64,000 bases of DNA from Flintibacter muris (GTDB taxonomy: Bacteria > Bacillota > Clostridia > Oscillospirales > Oscillospiraceae): NCBI RefSeq assembly GCF_943192995.1, contig NZ_CALPCP010000003.1:124001-188000 (forward strand), read 5' to 3'. The notes beneath the pieces are model-generated. The model did no database searches and was not told the DNA's origin. It worked only from the letters and a program-made list of their open reading frames with translations. This document shows, in pieces, positions 60,060 to 64,000 of the stretch (positions are counted from its first letter, which is position 1; each line of letters begins with the position of its first letter). A program made the translations under genes and the position numbers.

Positions 60060-62570
60060 ATGCTTAATCAACAGCAGGAGCTTCGATTCTGCAAGGCCCG
60101 CCGGGGAGCCATTGCCCGGGACTTTGCCCGGCTGAATCCGGAGCAGCAAAAGGCGGTTCTGGCCACCGAGGGTCCCCTCCTCCTCCTGGCCGGGGCGGGG
60201 AGCGGCAAGACCACCGTTTTGATCCACCGTATCGCCAACCTGATGAAGTACGGCCGGGGGTCGGACTGTGAGGAGGTCCCGGAGTTTGTCACAGAGGACG
60301 ACCTGGCCTTTTTGGAGGAATACGCCCGGACAGGGGCGGGGGACCGGTACCGCCAGGAGCGGCTGTGCCAGCTGGAAAGCGCCGCCCCCTGGACCATTCT
60401 GGCCATCACCTTTACCAACAAGGCCGCCGGAGAGCTGAAAGACCGCCTGGCCGCCATGCTGGGCCCCGCCGCCAACGATATCTGGGCCAGCACCTTCCAC
60501 TCCGCCTGTGTGCGCATCCTCCGCCGGGACATTGACAAGCTGGGCTTCTCCTCCTCCTTTACTATCTACGACAGTGACGATTCCCTTCGGGTCATTAAGG
60601 ATATCCTCAAGGCGCTGAACCTGGACGACAAGCAGTTTGCCCCCCGGTCCGTTCTGGGATACATCTCCCGGGCCAAAGACGCTATGAAGCTGGCCCCGGA
60701 GTATCTGGAGGAGTGTGAGAAGTCGGGGGACTTCCGGCTGATTAAAATTGCCAGGGTCTATATGGAGTACCAGCGCCGCCTGTGGGAGGCCAACGCCCTG
60801 GACTTTGACGACATTATTCTCCACACTGTCCGCCTGCTGAAGGGCTTTGAGGACGTGCGGGAATATTATCAGCGGAAATTCCGCTATGTACTCATTGACG
60901 AGTATCAGGACACCAACAATCTGCAATATCTTCTGGCGTCCACCCTGGCGGGGGGCTATGAGAACTTCTGCGTGGTGGGTGACGACGACCAGTCCATCTA
61001 CCGCTTCCGGGGGGCCACCATTGAGAACATATTGTCCTTTGAGAAGCAGTACAAAGGGGCCCGGGTCATCCGTCTGGAGGAGAACTACCGCTCCACCGGC
61101 CACATTCTGGACGCGGCCAACGCTGTCATCCGCAACAACCAGGGCCGCAAGGGCAAGGAGCTGTGGACCAGAGCCGGGGCGGGGGAGATGCTTCAGCTGT
61201 ACACCGCCATGAACGAGAACGACGAGGGGCGGTATGTGGCGGAGAGGATTCTGGAGCAGTTCGGCCAGGGACGGAGGTGGAAGGACCACGCCGTCTTGTA
61301 CCGGATGAACGCCCAGTCCAACCAGATTGAGCAGGCCTTCAAGCGGGACGGCATCCCCTACCGGATTATCGGCGGCACCCGGTTCTTCGACCGGGCGGAG
61401 GTGAAGGACATGCTGGCCTATCTGGCCGTTCTGGACAACCCGGAGGACGACCTGCGCCTCACCCGGATCATAAACAATCCGCCCCGAGGCATTGGGGCCA
61501 GGACCATTGAGCTTGCCCAGGAACTGGCCCGCCGGGATGAGATCTCCATCTACGCCGTGATTGACAACGCGGCCATGTATCCGGAGCTGCGAAAGCCCGC
61601 CAAAAAGCTGGAGGAATTTACCCGGCTGATCCAGGAGCTGCACATGCTGCTGGTAGAAAACCAGCTGTCCCTTTCGGATTTCTATGAAGAGCTGCTGGCC
61701 CGCACCGGCTACGCCGTCATGCTGGAGAGCAAAAACACTGTGGAGGACCAGGGCCGCCTGGAAAATGTGCGGGAGCTGCTCACCTCCATCAACAGCTATC
61801 TGGAAAACCGGGCCGATCAGGGGGAGAGCCTGTCCCAGGCCCTGCGCGGCTTTTTGGACGAGATCGCTTTGTACACCGATATCGACAGCCACGACCCCAA
61901 TCAGGACTGCGTGGTGATGATGACCATGCACGCCGCCAAGGGGCTGGAGTTTCCGGTGGTCTTTGTGGTGGGGGCGGAGGAGGGAATTTTTCCCGGTATC
62001 CGCGCCATTGGCGAGACGGAGGAGATGGAGGAGGAGCGCCGGCTGTGCTATGTGGCCATGACAAGAGCCAAGCAACAGCTGTATCTCACCTGCGCCAACC
62101 AGCGCATGCTCTTTGGACGCACCAGCGCCAACCGCCCCTCCCGGTTTGTGGACGAGATTCCCCCCGAGCATCTGGAGCGGTCGGGCAGAAGCTTCCTGTC
62201 TGATCTGGGCGGGGAGGACTGGGGCGGCATGCCCAGCCGTGCCTCTGGCTACGGCGGGTACGGCCAGCGGCCCGCTTACGGGGCGGGACGGGGGGAGCGG
62301 GAGGGCTCCGGCTTGCCCCGCGCCGGCGGACATACTCCTGTGAGCGGTTTGCCGGACCGCCGCTCCATGCCGGCGACGTCACGTCCTGCTGCGGCACCCT
62401 CCCTCCAGCTGGCCAAGGGCGATATGGTGGACCACAAGGCCTTTGGAAGGGGAATGGTCCTCTCCGTCCAGCCCATGGGGGGCGACGCCCTGGTGGAAAT
62501 CGCCTTTGACAACGTGGGTACAAAGCGGCTGATGCTCAAGTCCGCCGCGGCCCATATGACCAAGACTTAG
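60060..62570 (+). CDS. pcrA: UvrD/PcrA-family DNA helicase
   Basis: 836 residues, SF1A helicase. Motifs in order: AGAGSGKTT (Walker A, K50), FTNKAAGELKDR, IDEYQDTNN, VGDDDQSIYRFRGA, HAAKGLEFPVVFVVGAEEG and YVAMTRAKQQLYL. The C-terminal 130 residues hold a glycine/arginine-rich linker and a Tudor-like end (DMVDHKAFGRGMVL). Acts in repair and in clearing protein from DNA. I chose ATG at 60060 (GAAGGA at ten bases). A 60-residue insertion after the Walker A region (residues 63-120) is longer than in Bacillus PcrA. The stop codon lies within a MITE-like repeat. Confidence 0.93.
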   Translation: MLNQQQELRFCKARRGAIARDFARLNPEQQKAVLATEGPLLLLAGAGSGKTTVLIHRIANLMKYGRGSDCEEVPEFVTEDDLAFLEEYARTGAGDRYRQERLCQLESAAPWTILAITFTNKAAGELKDRLAAMLGPAANDIWASTFHSACVRILRRDIDKLGFSSSFTIYDSDDSLRVIKDILKALNLDDKQFAPRSVLGYISRAKDAMKLAPEYLEECEKSGDFRLIKIARVYMEYQRRLWEANALDFDDIILHTVRLLKGFEDVREYYQRKFRYVLIDEYQDTNNLQYLLASTLAGGYENFCVVGDDDQSIYRFRGATIENILSFEKQYKGARVIRLEENYRSTGHILDAANAVIRNNQGRKGKELWTRAGAGEMLQLYTAMNENDEGRYVAERILEQFGQGRRWKDHAVLYRMNAQSNQIEQAFKRDGIPYRIIGGTRFFDRAEVKDMLAYLAVLDNPEDDLRLTRIINNPPRGIGARTIELAQELARRDEISIYAVIDNAAMYPELRKPAKKLEEFTRLIQELHMLLVENQLSLSDFYEELLARTGYAVMLESKNTVEDQGRLENVRELLTSINSYLENRADQGESLSQALRGFLDEIALYTDIDSHDPNQDCVVMMTMHAAKGLEFPVVFVVGAEEGIFPGIRAIGETEEMEEERRLCYVAMTRAKQQLYLTCANQRMLFGRTSANRPSRFVDEIPPEHLERSGRSFLSDLGGEDWGGMPSRASGYGGYGQRPAYGAGRGEREGSGLPRAGGHTPVSGLPDRRSMPATSRPAAAPSLQLAKGDMVDHKAFGRGMVLSVQPMGGDALVEIAFDNVGTKRLMLKSAAAHMTKT

Positions 62571-62732
62571 AACCTGTATTCACAGGCGTTGAACGCCGTC
62601 TGGCCGGGTCTTTAGCTGCCCTGCCGCGTTAAAAAATCTTGAAATACATCCAGCATTCCTGCGATTTTTTGCCTTGCAGGCCGGCAAAATCCCTCGTCCA
62701 TCCGGCATCCTCCGCCTATGAATACAGGTTCT
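62569..62732. repeat. MITE-like repeat with 20-bp terminal inverted repeats
   Basis: AGAACCTGTATTCACAGGCG (62569-62588) is matched at 19 of 20 positions by the complement of 62713-62732. The 164-bp unit has no transposase. Its first bases provide the pcrA stop (TAG, 62568-62570). Confidence 0.8.
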
Positions 62733-62744
62733 TAAAATTATCTC

Positions 62745-62774
62745 TTGCGTTTGCCATGGCGGCTGTGGTATAAT
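62745..62774 (+). promoter_or_regulatory. promoter of the antisense RNA
   Basis: TTGCGT (62745-62750) and TATAAT (62769-62774) are 18 bases apart, starting 12 bases after the MITE-like repeat. Confidence 0.7.
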
Positions 62775-62780
62775 TAAAAT

Positions 62781-62868
62781 GCAAGAAAGGTGAATAGTTT
62801 CCAAATGTATGCACCAAGTAAAATGAGAACCCCTGGAGAGATGGCACCTCTCCGGGGGCTCATTTTGC
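62781..62868 (+). ncRNA. predicted antitoxin RNA of a type I pair
   Basis: Between the promoter and a long hairpin (62820-62866) lies about 88 bases without a gene. Its 5' part (62797-62814, GTTTCCAAATGTATGCACC) is nearly identical to the plus-strand sequence over the toxin start (62969-62986), so the RNA can pair with the toxin ribosome-binding site and start codon. Its 3' end overlaps the toxin 3' end. Confidence 0.6.
62820..62866. terminator. shared terminator of the type I pair
   Basis: AAAATGAG pairs with CTCATTTT, with a further GC-rich stem (ACCCCTGGAGAG against CTCTCCGGGGG). It serves both convergent transcripts. Confidence 0.8.
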
Positions 62869-62976
62869 TATGGAGGGGCTTACTTGTCCCTTGCTGTGCC
62901 GGTCAAGCCACTTGCAGATATAGTGGCACGCTATACCCGCTGCGACAGACACAAGAAAAGCAAAAATGGTTTCCAA
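62860..62976 (-). CDS. small membrane peptide, Fst-like toxin candidate
   Basis: 38 residues from a TTG start with GGGGGTG six bases upstream. One hydrophobic helix (IFAFLVSVAAGIACHYIC) is followed by a charged tail (KWLDRHSKGQ), the pattern of Fst/holin-like type I toxins of Firmicutes. It has its own promoter, a convergent antisense RNA carrying the matching repeat, and a shared terminator. It would act at the cytoplasmic membrane. A harmless small membrane protein is the alternative. Confidence 0.7.
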   Translation of the reverse strand: METIFAFLVSVAAGIACHYICKWLDRHSKGQVSPSIAK

Positions 62977-63023
62977 ATGATACACCCCCTTTTGTTGCCG
63001 GTATCGTTGGGGGCAGCGCAGCT

Positions 63024-63052
63024 ATTATACCAAAGTTCGACACAGACGGCAA
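63024..63052 (-). promoter_or_regulatory. promoter of the small toxin gene
   Basis: On the minus strand TTGCCG (63047-63052), 17 bases, TATAAT (63024-63029), about 48 bases from the TTG start. The rest of the gap to 63323 is AT-rich and shows no gene. Confidence 0.78.
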
Positions 63053-63323
63053 GACTGATAAAAATTTCATGCTTTTTATGGAATTTTTTCAAATAGCGGG
63101 AACTTTTTTCGTGTTCCTGCGTCTATATAGCAAAGAAAAGTTTTCTTGCTGGAGCAAAGCTGTTTTGAAGCCGTTTCTTAACCAATCCTTAAGAATTTGT
63201 AATCACTTTGTAGTTGTCAGTTTACATAGCTGGGGCATATAATAAACACCGATGGACAACCGCAGGTCTGCCCGGAGGCGTAGCGCCCTGGGCAAGACTG
63301 TTTTAGATAGGAGGAGACCGAAC

Positions 63324-64000
63324 ATGCCAGAAGTAAAAGACAACCAGACTGTCCCCGCGCAGGAGGCAGCCGCCCCCGCCGAGGCCACCCCGTCCACGCC
63401 CCCCAGGCCCCCGGTGAAGAGGCCGGCAGGGAGGGGCCGGCAGAAAATTGTAAAGCGGCTTATTGCCCTGGGGGTGGCTGCGGCGGTTCTAGGCGGCGGT
63501 GGCTTTGCCCTGTACCGCTTTTTGACAGCCACGGACGACGAAGTGGGGGAGATTTTCCCCGCCATCGCCCAGATTGGCACCATCCAGAGCAAGGTGTCCG
63601 GACAGGGCTCAGCCCGAGCTAAGGAGCAGGCCGCCATCACCCTGACCCAAAGCGGCGTGGTTCAGGAGGTCTATGTCACCGGCGGCCAGACCGTTATGGC
63701 CGGTGACCCGCTGTACTCCATCTACAGTGAGGCGGCGGAAAAGGCGCTGACCGAGGCCCAGGAGGAGATGAACAAGCTGCTGGAAGAGGCCAGCAACCTC
63801 ACCGTTCAGGCCCCCTTTGCCGGCAAGCTGATAGATGTGGCGGAGTTCCAGGTGGACCAGGAGGTGGGCAAGGGCGCCAAGGTTGCCACCCTGGTCAACG
63901 ACAAAAAGCTGAAGCTGTCCCTCTATTTCAGCTACGCCTATGAGGGCGACATCTATGTGGGCCAGAGCGTGGACGTATCCATCCCCGCTGTGATGAAGAC
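63324..64000 (+). CDS. efflux adaptor protein (HlyD/MacA-like), partial
   Basis: First 225 residues; the gene runs past the window edge. A 36-residue proline/alanine-rich cytoplasmic head precedes one transmembrane helix (LIALGVAAAVLGGGGFALYR). The barrel and lipoyl-like segments follow: VVQEVYVTGGQTVMAGDPLY and NLTVQAPFAGKLIDVAEFQV. The coiled-coil hairpin is very short. GAGGAG precedes the ATG. Partners (ABC ATPase and permease, by family habit) are expected just outside the window. Confidence 0.85.
   Translation, partial: MPEVKDNQTVPAQEAAAPAEATPSTPPRPPVKRPAGRGRQKIVKRLIALGVAAAVLGGGGFALYRFLTATDDEVGEIFPAIAQIGTIQSKVSGQGSARAKEQAAITLTQSGVVQEVYVTGGQTVMAGDPLYSIYSEAAEKALTEAQEEMNKLLEEASNLTVQAPFAGKLIDVAEFQVDQEVGKGAKVATLVNDKKLKLSLYFSYAYEGDIYVGQSVDVSIPAVMK

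Noticed and set aside
59931..62333. 800-codon minus-strand open frame
   Set aside because: Antisense to pcrA, whose motifs are clear; the composition (His, Gly, Leu, Val-rich, no domain) is that of a shadow of high-GC codons.
1..64000. CRISPR arrays, rRNA or tRNA genes
   Set aside because: No regularly spaced repeat-spacer pattern and no cloverleaf or rRNA sequence noticed; the six palindromes are dispersed and not array-like.

Overview
The window looks like chromosome of a spore-forming, moderately GC-rich Firmicute of class Clostridia, most likely a gut member of Oscillospiraceae (Flavonifractor/Lawsonibacter-like; inferred from gene content, not from a search). The evidence is spmA/spmB, an AbrB-type regulator, a GPR-type protease, smpB and pcrA, together with RepA/MobC/TnpV/Cys-rich-VLP genes and many large serine recombinases typical of clostridial integrative elements. 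About 1-52.8 kb is a mosaic of mobile DNA; ordinary chromosome resumes at ppiB-smpB (52.86 kb).

1-11.8 kb: a decayed mobilizable scaffold on the minus strand (RepA, MobC, sigma factor, HTH protein, large serine recombinase; no relaxase seen) carries a vanG-type vancomycin-resistance operon (vanR-vanS-vanG-vanXY-acetyltransferase-serine racemase). The racemase lacks the usual membrane domain, and a hexapeptide acetyltransferase gene lies upstream of it. The van block sits exactly between two copies of a 25-bp palindrome present six times in the scaffold. 11.9-21.2 kb: an accessory island with two unknown genes, a SLOG-like protein, another unknown, a NYN-domain protein, an IS630 copy killed by one stop codon, and a 947-residue fusion of an ExoIII/APE-type nuclease, a group-II-like reverse transcriptase, an HNH motif and a DUF7662-like tail, followed by a DNA-methyltransferase remnant. 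I rate the fusion as the most promising undescribed system.

21.5-31.5 kb: a second element with two HTH regulators, paired TCGACT sites, a structured leader, two ParB-like proteins, a DUF6870-like protein and four coupled serine-recombinase genes, the last a lone catalytic domain whose nucleophilic serine is alanine. 31.5-42.8 kb: a recombinase graveyard with an AbrB/HipA-like toxin-antitoxin pair, a TlpA/CD1871A/4Fe-4S redox operon, an intact recombinase, a flavodoxin-like reductase pair, TnpV, and a ParA gene with broken partners. 42.9-52.8 kb: MerR, GNAT, a MATE pump, an HTH/DUF3796 pair, a LytTR two-component system with its promoter and binding repeats, deletion-fused ABC transporter and kinase remnants, and conjugative-element debris.

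52.86-64 kb: core genes ppiB, smpB, a two-component system, spmB/spmA, abrB, an exported protein, pcrA, and the start of an efflux adaptor gene. Among them are short interspersed repeats, a 164-bp MITE-like repeat that supplies the pcrA stop codon, and a candidate type I toxin-antitoxin locus with convergent RNAs, both promoters, and matched repeats at the toxin start site. All identifications come from reading motifs by eye; no database search was run.
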